Counted from the first letter of the stretch, positions 41,375 to 50,216 are shown. The stretch is DNA of 64,000 nt from Bradyrhizobium sp. Ash2021 (GCF_031202265.1 NZ_CP100604.1:7546501-7610500), one strand, 5' to 3'. Notes: generated by a model from the letters alone, not told the origin. Made by a program: numbers and translations.

Positions 41375-41470
41375 ACTCGGGAGGTTTTGCGGAATTTTGG
41401 GGAGAACATCGATCAGGACGGCTTCAGGCCGGAAGCCGATGCTGGATCGGCTCCGCCTGATGCGCGGCAT

Positions 41471-41932
41471 TCAGCAACATGAGGGGCCGATCAGGAGCGA
41501 CGCCTGCGTTTCCTCAGCCAAATGCTCCCGGTCAAGCGCCTTCAAGGTCTGTGCGTTCGGACAATAGTCCAACCGATCCGAATGCGCCGCTGGATGCTCG
41601 AACTCGCGGGCGCATCGCTTGGTCTCGGAACACAATCCGCAAACCCGCTGCAAATCGCGGAGCACCTCGGGGTGCTGCCTTTTCACCAGCTCCGGAGAAA
41701 GCCCAAATTCCTTTAGGCGCTTTTCCAAAAGTTCGCCCGAGAGGTAGCCTCTGCTCGAAAGCAAATAAAGTTCCGGGGGCGACAGGTTAAGATCCCGCGC
41801 AATCTCTTCGAACTCCGCGCGGTTGATGCCGCGCAGCTCGTTGGCATAGGCGAACCTGGAGACAGCGGCCTTTAACCGGCCGATCAAGCCGCCGGCGCGC
41901 GGCAATTTTCCCGTAACGTTGGAAGCAATCAT
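41471..41932 (-). CDS. DUF6455-like cysteine-motif protein
   Basis: A 153-residue soluble protein with RDLNLSPPELYLLSS followed by a cysteine block, CGLCSETKRCAREF ... YCPNAQTLKAL. The same layout occurs in the protein at 55413-55829, so the window has two paralogs. The spacing C-x2-C-x5-C plus a distant YC suggests a metal or iron-sulfur site, but this is unproven. An FNR/FixK box lies 58 bp upstream. It sits between hemN and ccoN, all on the minus strand. Confidence 0.82.
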   Translation of the reverse strand: MIASNVTGKLPRAGGLIGRLKAAVSRFAYANELRGINRAEFEEIARDLNLSPPELYLLSSRGYLSGELLEKRLKEFGLSPELVKRQHPEVLRDLQRVCGLCSETKRCAREFEHPAAHSDRLDYCPNAQTLKALDREHLAEETQASLLIGPSCC

Positions 41933-41989
41933 GAATGGCTCTCCTCGCTAGGTGAGAGGCCAGAAGAGCGCGTCCCGGCGGCCGGTGCC

Positions 41990-42003
41990 TTGAGCTGGAT
42001 CAA
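41990..42003. promoter_or_regulatory. FNR/FixK box for DUF6455-like gene
   Basis: TTGAGCTGGATCAA, 58 bp before the start at 41932 and just past the hemN stop. Identical to the box at 59941. Confidence 0.75.
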
Positions 42004-42017
42004 GCAGGCCGCGTTTC

Positions 42018-43370
42018 TCACACGGCCTTGCTGAAGCGGGCGGCATCGGCGCGCGTGTGCGCATCGAACACCTCCGCGATGACCCGCACGACCGAGCGTC
42101 CCGCCTCGGTAGCGGTCACCACGCGGCCATGGATGCAGACCAAGCCGTCACCGACCAGCGGCTGCAGCAGCGAAAGTTCTTCGTCAAACACCATATCCGG
42201 CGCGGTGATATCGAGATCGGCCTGAAACTGGCACATCAGGCTTTCGATGGTGCGGGCACGCTGCTTTTCGGCGGCATCCAGACGACAGCCACGCGACGGT
42301 GCAAGACGACCACTGGAAATCGCGCGAACATAGCCCGGTACGTCGGAGATATTCTGAACGTATCCATCCCTGAATCGGGAAATCGCAGACGCGCCGAAGC
42401 CGATGAGGGTTTCCCTCCCGTCGTCGGTATACCCCTGGAAATTGCGATGAAGCCGACCCGATAGCGCGGCGCGGGCCAGAGAGTCTTCCGGCCTGGCAAA
42501 GTGATCGATGCCTATTTTCAGGAAGCCATGGCGCAGAAATTCCTCGGCGATTGCATCGGCCTGATCGATACGTTCCTCCATTCCCGGGAGCTTGCTCTCG
42601 TCGATGCGCCGCTGGTTGGCCTTGAGCTGCGGCATATGGGCATAGCCGTAGCAGGCGATGCGGTCCGGCAAGAGCCCAGCCACGATCTCGCAGGTCTTCC
42701 GGAGCGAGGCGACGGTCTGTAAGGGCAGTCCGTAGATGAGATCGAAATTCAGATTGCGCGTACCCGCTGCCCGCAGATGGGTGACAGCCGCCTCGACATC
42801 CTGCATCGGCTGCCATCGGCCGATCGCCGCCTGGACAAGCGGGTTGACGTCCTGCACGCCAAGACTGGCGCGGTTGACACCGAGCTCCTTCAAGCCGGCC
42901 ACCAGCGATTCCGTCACGTATCTCGGATCAAGCTCGATGGCGTGTTCAAAATCGGCTTCGAAAAGGAACCGGTCGCGCAGGACCTTGATGACGGATGCAA
43001 GCCCATCCGCGCCCAGGATGCTCGGTGTTCCACCGCCCCAGTGCAAACGGGCGATGCGAACCGGCCCCGACACGATATCGCTGACGAGAGCGACCTCGGT
43101 CTCAAGGGCATCCCGGTAAGCAGCTATCACGTCGCCGCGCAGCGCCTTCTTGGTGTTGCAACCGCAATAGAGGCAGATTTCGCGACAATACGGCACATGC
43201 AAATAGACTGAAACCCCTTCGGCCGTGTCCAGATCCCGCAGCCACCGTCGCTGGTCGGCGGACGCAACGTCGGGCGTGAACTCGGCCGCCGTCGGATAGG
43301 ACGTATACCGCGGCACCTGCAGTGTGGCGTAACGGCGCACGATATCGTTCACGGCAGTGTCTTTTTGCAC
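42018..43370 (-). CDS. hemN: oxygen-independent coproporphyrinogen III oxidase
   Basis: A 450-residue radical-SAM enzyme making protoporphyrinogen for heme without oxygen. The cluster motif is CREICLYCGC (C-x3-C-x2-C), with VPRYTSYPTA at the N-terminus and HWGGGTPS downstream. No ATG fits; GTG at 43370 (VQKDTAV) or GTG at 43352 (VNDIV) are the candidates, and I prefer the first for its AGGA site. A 46-residue membrane protein gene precedes it by 34 bp and shares the FNR/FixK box. It supplies heme for the cbb3 oxidase. Confidence 0.94.
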   Translation of the reverse strand: MQKDTAVNDIVRRYATLQVPRYTSYPTAAEFTPDVASADQRRWLRDLDTAEGVSVYLHVPYCREICLYCGCNTKKALRGDVIAAYRDALETEVALVSDIVSGPVRIARLHWGGGTPSILGADGLASVIKVLRDRFLFEADFEHAIELDPRYVTESLVAGLKELGVNRASLGVQDVNPLVQAAIGRWQPMQDVEAAVTHLRAAGTRNLNFDLIYGLPLQTVASLRKTCEIVAGLLPDRIACYGYAHMPQLKANQRRIDESKLPGMEERIDQADAIAEEFLRHGFLKIGIDHFARPEDSLARAALSGRLHRNFQGYTDDGRETLIGFGASAISRFRDGYVQNISDVPGYVRAISSGRLAPSRGCRLDAAEKQRARTIESLMCQFQADLDITAPDMVFDEELSLLQPLVGDGLVCIHGRVVTATEAGRSVVRVIAEVFDAHTRADAARFSKAV

Positions 43371-43404
43371 GGGCAAACGGTCCTGGGCGAGACAATGCAG
43401 CGGT

Positions 43405-43545
43405 TCAGAAGGCCCTGCGTCTGATGTCGGGCAGCCGAGCCAATTGCTTCGGACGGGTCTGCAAGTCCCCCCACATGAGCACCGCGGCAAAGATGACGAA
43501 AATCGTGACTACGCTTGCGGCAACGAGCATCGAATCGACTGGCAT
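43405..43545 (-). CDS. 46-residue single-span membrane protein preceding hemN
   Basis: A small protein with one hydrophobic helix (SMLVAASVVTIFVIFAAVLMW) and a basic tail (RPKQLARLPDIRRR). It has an AGGAG ribosome site and lies 51 bp downstream of an FNR/FixK box, so it is probably the first gene of a two-gene operon with hemN. I recognise no family. A role near heme synthesis or the oxidase is only positional inference. Confidence 0.72.
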   Translation of the reverse strand: MPVDSMLVAASVVTIFVIFAAVLMWGDLQTRPKQLARLPDIRRRAF

Positions 43546-43596
43546 GGCTAAACTCCTGTAATGGAGGAATGTTGCCCGCCCCGCGGCAATCGGTCT

Positions 43597-43610
43597 TTGA
43601 GCTAAATCAA
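43597..43610. promoter_or_regulatory. FNR/FixK box for the small protein-hemN operon
   Basis: TTGAGCTAAATCAA, 52 bp before the start at 43545. Confidence 0.78.
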
Positions 43611-43634
43611 ATTGTTGGTCGCCTTGCGCCTCGG

Positions 43635-44879
43635 TCAGCCGACGCCGCCGCTCGCAAGTTCTTCCGATGTCAAATCTCCATCCTCCGGCTCAATATTGAA
43701 CCGCCTTCGTTCGCGGGCGACCTTGTGGACGTGCTGCGCAATCGCAGCTTCCTGAGCGATCAGCGCCTTGAAATCGGCGGCATCCAGAACAAGCAATTTG
43801 GTGCGCGTGATCGACGTCACCGTTGCGGAGCGAATCTCCTCCTTGAGGATTGCCCGTTCGCCGAAGAAATGCCCCGCCCCGAGCCGAATCGCGCGTTTCT
43901 TGCGGCCAGGCCCAGGTTCGATTTCAACCTCACCTTCGGTCACGAAGTACATCGAATGCGCGGGCTCGCCGCGGCGGACAATGATCTCGCCGCGGTCCAT
44001 CTGCTGCGCGCGCAGCAATTGGGTAATGTGAGCGATATCGCCGGCGTTGAGATGAGAAAACAGCGGAACCCGCGCCACCATGCTCCAGGTCACGATGAAA
44101 TCCCGGCGATGGACGATTTCCGAAAACGCCGTTGCGACGATGCCAACCGGCAGCGCGATCATGATCAGGCCAGCGACGATCGTTCCTGAAGCAACCACCC
44201 GACCCAGTGCGGTCACAGGAACAACGTCGCCATAGCCGATCGTACTCAAGGTGACGATCGCCCACCACATGGCATCGGGAATTGTTCCGAACTTTTCGGG
44301 TTGCACCGGACCCTCGACAATGTGCATGACGGTCGCCGACACCAGCGTCGCACATAGCAGAATGACCAGACAACCGCCGAGCGCACGCCGCTCGCTCGAC
44401 AGCACCTCGAGGAGCGAGCGCATGCCGGACGAGTAGCGCGCAAACTTCAACACGCGCAGAATACGCAGAATGATCAAGATCCGAAGATCGCCTAATCCAA
44501 GCAACGCAACCCATAGCGGAGCTACAGCCAGAAAATCGACAATGCCCTGCGGGCTGCAAATATAAGCACCCTGCGCAGCAGCGGCACGCAGATGACGATT
44601 GGGAATATGCTCCGACGCGATCCAGATGCGAAGGATGTATTCGATGCTGAACGCCGCAAGGCTCAGAATCTCGACGCTCTTGAACAGACCGCCGTATTCC
44701 GCCCGCAACCGCGGCACGGATTCGAAGATGGTCGCGCTGACACTGACGACAATCAGCAAGCCGATGACGCGATTGACTGTCAGGCCGAAGTAGGAACTCT
44801 TTGGAGGGCCCTCCAGGAGGTCGTACGAGGAGGACCGAACCTTTGCGAGAGCGAGATATGCTGCTTGCAATCTGGTCAC
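43635..44879 (-). CDS. voltage-gated-type K+ channel with cyclic-nucleotide-binding domain
   Basis: A 414-residue six-helix channel. The S4-like arginine helix is LRILIILRILRVLKFAR, the pore reads TLSTIGYGDVVP (K+ filter TIGYGD), and the C-terminal 120 residues are a cyclic-nucleotide-binding fold (AHSMYFVTEGEVEIE, GHFFGERAIL). It resembles MlotiK1-type channels. Translation starts at a GTG overlapping the TGA of the FNR-type gene by four bases, so the two are coupled. A link between oxygen sensing and potassium flux is suggested by position only. Confidence 0.92.
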   Translation of the reverse strand: MTRLQAAYLALAKVRSSSYDLLEGPPKSSYFGLTVNRVIGLLIVVSVSATIFESVPRLRAEYGGLFKSVEILSLAAFSIEYILRIWIASEHIPNRHLRAAAAQGAYICSPQGIVDFLAVAPLWVALLGLGDLRILIILRILRVLKFARYSSGMRSLLEVLSSERRALGGCLVILLCATLVSATVMHIVEGPVQPEKFGTIPDAMWWAIVTLSTIGYGDVVPVTALGRVVASGTIVAGLIMIALPVGIVATAFSEIVHRRDFIVTWSMVARVPLFSHLNAGDIAHITQLLRAQQMDRGEIIVRRGEPAHSMYFVTEGEVEIEPGPGRKKRAIRLGAGHFFGERAILKEEIRSATVTSITRTKLLVLDAADFKALIAQEAAIAQHVHKVARERRRFNIEPEDGDLTSEELASGGVG

Positions 44880-45610
44880 GCCGCAGCCAATGCCTCGGCG
44901 CGGCTAGAGTCCAGCAGCCGGACGCCGCCCGTCACAATGACGAGCATCTTCTCGCGCTCAAACCGGGTCAATGTCCGGCTCACCGTTTCGATCGTCAGCC
45001 CGAGGTAATCCGCGATGTCCTGGCGGCTCATCGGCAGCGATATCGTTTGCCGGTCGTCGCCGACTTTCCTCAGGCGTTCCCGCCAGCCGACGAGAAAGGA
45101 GGCGACCTTCTCTTCCGCCGTGCGCCGCCCAAGCAGGAGCATCTGCTCCTGCGCGAGCATGAGTTCGCGCGCCACAAATTTGTTGATCCGAAGCAGGAAA
45201 TGCGGCCGCTGTTCAATAAAATGAGTGAATGCCTCCGCCGAGAAGCGGCACACCGACACGGCGTCGATGGCATCGGCGGAGAAACTGTAGCGATCGGTCG
45301 TCGCCGTGCCGAGAAAATCTCCCGGCAGCGCAAAGCCGATGACCTGCCGCCGTCCGTCCGGCAGCAGCTTGTACAGCAGCGCAACGCCGGCCGTCAGATT
45401 GTGGACGGAATCGGCTACCTGTCCCGCCGTGAACAGAGCCTCATTGTGCTTCAGTTCAACGTGACGGGCGATCCGTTCGAATTCCAGCAGGTCGGCCTGG
45501 TCGAGTGCGCCGCAGATGCTGAGCGATCGGACGACGCAGGCGGAGCAGCGGCCAAAACTGGCACGATTCAGATTGGGCGATACGGTTCGTATCATAGCCT
45601 GCCTGTTCAT
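44876..45610 (-). CDS. FNR-type oxygen-sensing regulator (AadR/FnrN-like)
   Basis: A 244-residue Crp/Fnr regulator. The N-terminal cysteines C22, C25 and C33 (RCSACVVRSLSIC) and a central cysteine (VSVCRFS) are the set that holds the oxygen-labile [4Fe-4S] cluster in FnrN/AadR proteins. The HTH (MSRQDIADYLGLTIETVSRTLTRFE) is that of TTGAT-N4-ATCAA binders. A perfect box lies 94 bp upstream, suggesting self-control or control of the divergent cytochrome gene. It is the best candidate for reading the boxes in this window, together with the FixK-like protein at 10.1 kb. Confidence 0.93.
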   Translation of the reverse strand: MNRQAMIRTVSPNLNRASFGRCSACVVRSLSICGALDQADLLEFERIARHVELKHNEALFTAGQVADSVHNLTAGVALLYKLLPDGRRQVIGFALPGDFLGTATTDRYSFSADAIDAVSVCRFSAEAFTHFIEQRPHFLLRINKFVARELMLAQEQMLLLGRRTAEEKVASFLVGWRERLRKVGDDRQTISLPMSRQDIADYLGLTIETVSRTLTRFEREKMLVIVTGGVRLLDSSRAEALAAA

Positions 45611-45703
45611 CCGATAATCGGCCGATGCATCTCCCCGTCATGGCTGGCGGCGCAAGCATCGCGTTGAGACGCGATCCATCTTAGCCGTTTGCCAGCCGGC
45701 CGA

Positions 45704-45717
45704 TTGATCCAGATCAA
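45704..45717. promoter_or_regulatory. perfect FNR box between fnr-type and cytochrome genes
   Basis: TTGATCCAGATCAA is the fully symmetric TTGAT-N4-ATCAA. It lies 94 bp before the regulator start (45610) and 74 bp before the cytochrome start (45791), so it may serve either or both. Confidence 0.82.
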
Positions 45718-45790
45718 ACCAAGCGACGACTTAAGCCTCATGATGCGGGCCATGTCTGGAAATCTGCATTCTCCCGGAGTTGAGGTTGCA

Positions 45791-46108
45791 ATGATTGGAC
45801 GAATTCTGACGCCGTTGGCGTTTGCGCTCGTCATGCTGACGTCGGCAATTGCCGCCTCACCCGCCGAACAGCGCGGCAAGACTTTCGTGCTGAACAACTG
45901 CGCGCGGTGCCATTCCATCGACAAGTTTTCGCCAAGCCCGTTCAAGATCGCGCCGCCGTTCCGGACGTTGCATTTGCGCTATCCGATCGAAACCCTCGGC
46001 GAAGCGCTGGCCGAAGGCATCTCAACCGGCCATCCGACAATGCCGGAGTTCCAGCTCGATCCCGACCAGATCCACGATCTGCTGTCGTACCTGAAGACGC
46101 TGGAATAA
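45791..46108 (+). CDS. small monoheme cytochrome c
   Basis: A 105-residue exported cytochrome: a signal (MIGRILTPLAFALVMLTSAIAAS), then NNCARCHSID with one heme motif and a probable axial Met in PTMPEF. The ATG at 45791 is chosen because the signal begins there and GAGG precedes it. It could be an electron donor for the cbb3 oxidase, given the FNR box, though this is inference. Confidence 0.9.
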   Translation: MIGRILTPLAFALVMLTSAIAASPAEQRGKTFVLNNCARCHSIDKFSPSPFKIAPPFRTLHLRYPIETLGEALAEGISTGHPTMPEFQLDPDQIHDLLSYLKTLE

Positions 46109-46155
46109 TCCGGAGGCGCAGCGGCTAGGCCATACTCAAGCGGTGAGCTGAGGAC

Positions 46156-46737
46156 ATGCCAAACAAGATTGTCGTCATCCAGGGTCATCCGGATTTATCG
46201 CGCCGTCATCTTTGTCACGCGCTGGCTGACGCTTATGCCGACGCAGCCACGCAAGCCGGTCACGCTGTCACCCGCGTCGAGATCGCTGGGCTCGATTTTC
46301 CGCTTCTGGGAAGCGCGGAACAATTTAATTCTGGCGAGGTGCCGCCCTCCCTGAAACCGGCAGCCGGCGCCATCGCCGCCTCCGATCACATTGTGCTGAT
46401 ATTTCCCCTGTGGCTCGGTACGACACCGGCGCTGGCCAAGGCGTTCCTGGAACAGGTCATCCGTCCCGGTGTGGCATTCATTTACGAAAAATATGGCGCC
46501 AAAAAGCTATTGACCGGCCGCTCGGCGCATCTTGTCGTCACCTTGGGAATGCCGGCCTGGCTTTACCGGACCTTCTATTGCAGCCACGGCATCCGCGGAT
46601 TACGCCGAAACGTATTCAGATTCGTCGGCTTCTCGCCAGTGCGGGTCACGATGTTCGGCGCCGTCGAAAACGCGTCCGACACTAGGATATCCGGCTGGCT
46701 CAAGATCATGCGCAAGCTCGGCGCGGAGTCGCGTTAG
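46156..46737 (+). CDS. NAD(P)H-dependent oxidoreductase, flavodoxin-like fold
   Basis: A 193-residue MdaB/KefF-type protein (VIQGHPDLSRRHLCHALADAY, then HIVLIFPLWLGTTPALAKAFLEQVIRPG). The family binds FMN or FAD and reduces quinones. It follows the cytochrome gene by 47 bp on the same strand, so it may share its FNR-type promoter. Confidence 0.9.
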   Translation: MPNKIVVIQGHPDLSRRHLCHALADAYADAATQAGHAVTRVEIAGLDFPLLGSAEQFNSGEVPPSLKPAAGAIAASDHIVLIFPLWLGTTPALAKAFLEQVIRPGVAFIYEKYGAKKLLTGRSAHLVVTLGMPAWLYRTFYCSHGIRGLRRNVFRFVGFSPVRVTMFGAVENASDTRISGWLKIMRKLGAESR

Positions 46738-46740
46738 CCG

Positions 46741-47847
46741 CTACAACGCCTGCACCGTCCAGGCGATCATATCCTTCGCCATTCGGCCGAACGCGGCGTT
46801 GAAGGCGGCGACCGCTGCTGGCGGCTCGAGCTTGGCAAGTTTTTCCGTTTCCTGAAACAAGCGCGAGGCGACGACGGCTCCGTTCTTGTCGACCAATTTG
46901 ACCGACAACCCGATCTCGGCCATCGGTTCTGTGTCAACGGCGGCAATCCGGAAGCGCCTGACATCGACCAGCATCTGGTAATCCGCCTGGCCAATGTCCG
47001 CCGTGCGCAGCGGCGCATGCGCCAGATCGTAATTCTCGAAACCTTCAATCAGGCGCGCCTGCAACAGTTTTGGAATAGCGTCGGCCCACATCGCCTCGGC
47101 AAATGCCGGATAGTCACCGGCCGGGGAGAACAGGAAGCGCTGCGTCTCGAGCATCACAACTGCCGTGGGCTCCGGGATTGCCAACGATCCCTTCAGCGTT
47201 TTGCTGGCAGGGCCGAGATCGTTCGGCGCGTTCAAATCGTAGGTGATCTTTTGCGGCGGCGCGGTTGCACCGGTCATGCGTTCGAGTCCCGCGACGATAC
47301 CGTCGAGCTTGCCGGTGTTGCGCGCCAGGCCTTCCGAGAAAACCTTGAAATTGGCAATGGTGTCCTTCAGCGAATCCGAATTTTCGCTCAGCAGGGAATC
47401 GACCCTGCGCAAGGCGTCGCGGGCGGCCTGCGTCATCCCCTGCCCGGCGCCCGGCTCTGCGACAAGAGTAGTCACCGGACCGGAATTCGCCTGCAGCTTG
47501 CCGCCTTCGAGCGCGATGACGGGAACGCCGGTCAGTCCCTGGAATTCGAGGCCGACCTTGGTGTCGGCGCGCACCGGCGTTGTCGAAGCGACCGAGATCG
47601 TGGCATGGACGCCGCGCGGGTTGTCTGCCGCTAGGGCAAGCCCGGTCACTTCGCCGACCCGGATGCCGTTGAACAGCACGGCGGCGCCGACCAGGAGGCC
47701 CGGCACCGAGCCGTCGAACTGGACATGATAGGTCGCGCGCGGACCAAGCCCGCCGGTGTTATGCAGCCAGTACACGAAGCCAAACACGGCGACGATAGCC
47801 GCGAGCACGAAGGTGCCTACAACAACGAAGGGAGCGCGGGTTTCCAT
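46741..47847 (-). CDS. MlaD-type MCE protein fused to a PqiC-like auxiliary domain
   Basis: A 368-residue protein with one N-terminal helix (VVVGTFVLAAIVAVFGFVYWL) and an MCE domain (VQFDGSVPGLLVGAAVLFNGIRVGEV, VGLEFQGLTGV). The C-terminal 160 residues resemble the auxiliary lipoprotein PqiC (PTAVVMLETQRFLFS, DYQMLVDVRRFRI), usually a separate protein. It would shuttle lipids between inner and outer membranes. The ATG at 47847 is used; the upstream TTG is unlikely. It is the last gene of the mlaE-F-D operon. Confidence 0.9.
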   Translation of the reverse strand: METRAPFVVVGTFVLAAIVAVFGFVYWLHNTGGLGPRATYHVQFDGSVPGLLVGAAVLFNGIRVGEVTGLALAADNPRGVHATISVASTTPVRADTKVGLEFQGLTGVPVIALEGGKLQANSGPVTTLVAEPGAGQGMTQAARDALRRVDSLLSENSDSLKDTIANFKVFSEGLARNTGKLDGIVAGLERMTGATAPPQKITYDLNAPNDLGPASKTLKGSLAIPEPTAVVMLETQRFLFSPAGDYPAFAEAMWADAIPKLLQARLIEGFENYDLAHAPLRTADIGQADYQMLVDVRRFRIAAVDTEPMAEIGLSVKLVDKNGAVVASRLFQETEKLAKLEPPAAVAAFNAAFGRMAKDMIAWTVQAL

Positions 47848-47849
47848 TT

Positions 47850-48629
47850 TCAACTCGCTTGTGGTTGCAGCATCTGGGAGCGCTTGCCATGAAAATAGGC
47901 CCGCACCCAGGGATGCCCGGATTGAAGCAGTTCGCGCATCGACCCGATGGCGACGATCTTGCCGTCCGCCAGCGCCGCGACGCGGTCGCAGACGGTATTG
48001 AGGCTGGCGAGGTCATGGGTGACCATGAACACCGTCAGCCCCAGCGTCTTTTGCAGCGTCTTGATCAAGGCGTCGAAGTCGCCGGCCGCGATCGGGTCCA
48101 GGCCCGAGGTCGGCTCGTCGAGGAATACGATCGCGGGATCGAGCGCGAGTGCGCGAGCCAACGCGACGCGCTTGGTCATGCCGCCGGATAACTCGGAAGG
48201 GAATTTGTCGCCGTCCTCCGCCCTCAACCCGACCATCTCGAGTTTGGCGGTCGCGATCTCGTCCATCAGCGCATCCGACAGCACGAGGTTTTCGCGCAGC
48301 GGAAACTGGATGTTTTGTCGCACGGTGAGGGATGAAAACAGCGCGCCCTGCTGGAACAGGATGCCCCATCGGCCCGCCGCACCGCGGGTACTGCGTTCCT
48401 GGCTCCGCCCGATCGCGGCACCCAAAACCTCGATCTCGCCGCTTCGTCGCGGGATCAACCCGATGATGGTCCGCATCAACACCGACTTGCCGCCGCCGGA
48501 AGCGCCGACCAGGCCGAGGATCTCGCCTTTTCGGACATCCAGCGACAAATGGTCGATCACCACCTGCCGGCCGAAACCGACTACTAGATCGTGAACGCGG
48601 ATGGCGAACTGCGAATTGTGGTCCTGCAT
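47850..48629 (-). CDS. MlaF-type ABC transporter ATPase
   Basis: A 259-residue ATPase of the Mla lipid-transport family: Walker A GASGGGKS, signature LSGGMTKRVALARAL, Walker B AIVFLDEPTSGLDP. The ATG at 48629 lies 2 bp after the permease stop, and the gene ends 2 bp before the MCE gene. Confidence 0.94.
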   Translation of the reverse strand: MQDHNSQFAIRVHDLVVGFGRQVVIDHLSLDVRKGEILGLVGASGGGKSVLMRTIIGLIPRRSGEIEVLGAAIGRSQERSTRGAAGRWGILFQQGALFSSLTVRQNIQFPLRENLVLSDALMDEIATAKLEMVGLRAEDGDKFPSELSGGMTKRVALARALALDPAIVFLDEPTSGLDPIAAGDFDALIKTLQKTLGLTVFMVTHDLASLNTVCDRVAALADGKIVAIGSMRELLQSGHPWVRAYFHGKRSQMLQPQAS

Positions 48630-48631
48630 CG

Positions 48632-49769
48632 CTACATTCCAATCGACGCAAAGAACACGGCGAAAAGTCCGTCGAGCACGATCACCAGGAAGATCGATTT
48701 TACCACTGACGTTGTCGTCTGCTTGCCGAGCGACTCCGCGCTTCCCTTTACCCGCAGGCCCTCGCTGCAAGCGACGATGCCGATAGCCAGCGCCATGAAC
48801 GGCGCCTTGATAATTCCGACCTCGAAGCTGGTCACGGAGACCGCCTCATGCAGCCGGGCGATGAAGATCGCCGGCCCCATGCCGCCATAGAACTGTGCCA
48901 CCAAACCGCCGCCGTAGAGCGCGGCTATCGATCCGATGAAACTCAGGATCGGCAGCGCGAAGATCAGCGCGACGATGCGGGGCAGGATCAGGACTTCGAC
49001 GGGATCGAGACCCATGGTCGACAGCGCGTCGATCTCCTCGCGCATCTTCATCGAGCCAAGCTCGGCGGTGTAGGCGCTTCCCGACCGTCCGGCGACCATG
49101 ATCGCGACGATCAGCACACCCAATTCACGCAGCACCAGAATGCCGACCATGTCGACGACGTAGGAGTCGGCGCCGAACTTGCGGAAATGGAAGATACCTT
49201 GCTGCGCGATGATCGCGCCTATCAGGAAAGTGATCAGCGCGACAATCGGGATCGCCTGCCAGCCGATCCTGTACAACTGATAAACCAGCGACGTCAGGCG
49301 CAGCGATCTCGGCCTCCGGAGCACACCGATGAGGGCCAGAAACAGCGAACCCAGCATCTGCAGGAATACGGTGATGTCTTCCATCGCACCGACCACGGAG
49401 CGGCCGATGTCGTTCACCCTGGCCACGACAGGATTTAGTGCGGGCAGCGGCGCGGGATTGTGGCGATTGACCTGACGGACCTCCTCGATCAGTCCGGCAT
49501 AGTTGCCGGGCACGCCGACCACATCGGCGCTGTGGCCAGCCGACGTCGCTCGCCGCGAGATTTTCTCGAGCAGCCAAGCCCCCAAATGTGTCGAGCTCGC
49601 TCACACCAGCCATGTCGAGCTTCACGGATTTCGAACGGCCGAGCTCGGCCGCAACGCCGTTGGAAAGGGATTCCAGTGTCGTCACATTGGCCGCGATCCA
49701 GGATCCAGCCGGGCGTAACTCAAGCACATCACCCGATGGCATGATTGTTAACTGAGGCGAAGTCACCAC
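48632..49769 (-). pseudogene. STAS-MlaE permease gene interrupted by a 1-bp frameshift
   Basis: The 5' part (about 49769-49580) encodes a STAS domain (LELRPAGSWIAANVTTLESL, KLDMAGVSELDT). The 3' part from 49585 encodes the MlaE permease in a different frame (WLLEKISRRATSAGHS, multiple helices, IDALSTMGLDPVEVLILPR). Removing one base from the C5 run at 49579-49583 restores LDTFGAWLLEKIS, the normal STAS-MlaE junction. The start may be a GTG near 49769, after GAGGAT, or the ATG at 49742. The gene is either inactive, split into two proteins, or affected by a sequencing error. An FNR/FixK box lies upstream. Confidence 0.85.
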
Positions 49770-49824
49770 AATCGCTATCCTCTTCCGCGTAGTGCCTTTC
49801 TTAAACGGCGAGACGACAGCCGTG

Positions 49825-49838
49825 TTGACTTGCCTCAA
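49825..49838. promoter_or_regulatory. FNR/FixK box for the mla-type operon
   Basis: TTGACTTGCCTCAA, about 56-83 bp before the possible mlaE starts. It is one of two boxes in the divergent region, 26 bp from the other. Confidence 0.6.
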
Positions 49839-49864
49839 ACAGGAAATCCTGTTGTGCCGGACGA

Positions 49865-49878
49865 TTGACGCAAATCAA
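49865..49878. promoter_or_regulatory. FNR/FixK box for the DUF883-like operon
   Basis: TTGACGCAAATCAA, 61 bp before the start at 49940. Confidence 0.68.
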
Positions 49879-49939
49879 ACGCAGCGCCGCGTTCTCGCAT
49901 AGAGTTCGGGCTGGGCTAAACGACGGAACGACGAATGCC

Positions 49940-50215
49940 ATGTTCGACTCAAGCGAGGTAAAAGATGAGTTGCAGGCGCTCAAAGGCGACGTGGCGGCAC
50001 TGCTGAATACCACAGCCGAAGGCGTTTTCGACGCATCCAAGAGCCGCGCCGACGCCCTCGCCGACCAGGTCAAGGCTGCCCTGAGGGATCTCGGCGAGAC
50101 CCTGAGCGGGGATCAAGACCAGATCGAGAAACTGATAGCCGATCGTCCGATCACGACGCTGGCCTCTGCTTTCGCGCTTGGCGTCGTCGTCGGCTTGATG
50201 CTGAGGAGGCACTGA
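49940..50215 (+). CDS. DUF883 (ElaB/YqjD-like) membrane-anchored protein
   Basis: A 91-residue protein: a long amphipathic helix (VKDELQALKGDVAALLNTT) followed by the C-terminal segment ADRPITTLASAFALGVVVGLMLRRH, the standard DUF883 anchor. E. coli relatives bind ribosomes at the membrane in stationary phase. The ATG at 49940 follows an FNR/FixK box; the earlier frame start overlaps the box itself and is rejected. It is followed at once by a membrane protein gene. Confidence 0.88.
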   Translation: MFDSSEVKDELQALKGDVAALLNTTAEGVFDASKSRADALADQVKAALRDLGETLSGDQDQIEKLIADRPITTLASAFALGVVVGLMLRRH

Positions 50216-50216
50216 C

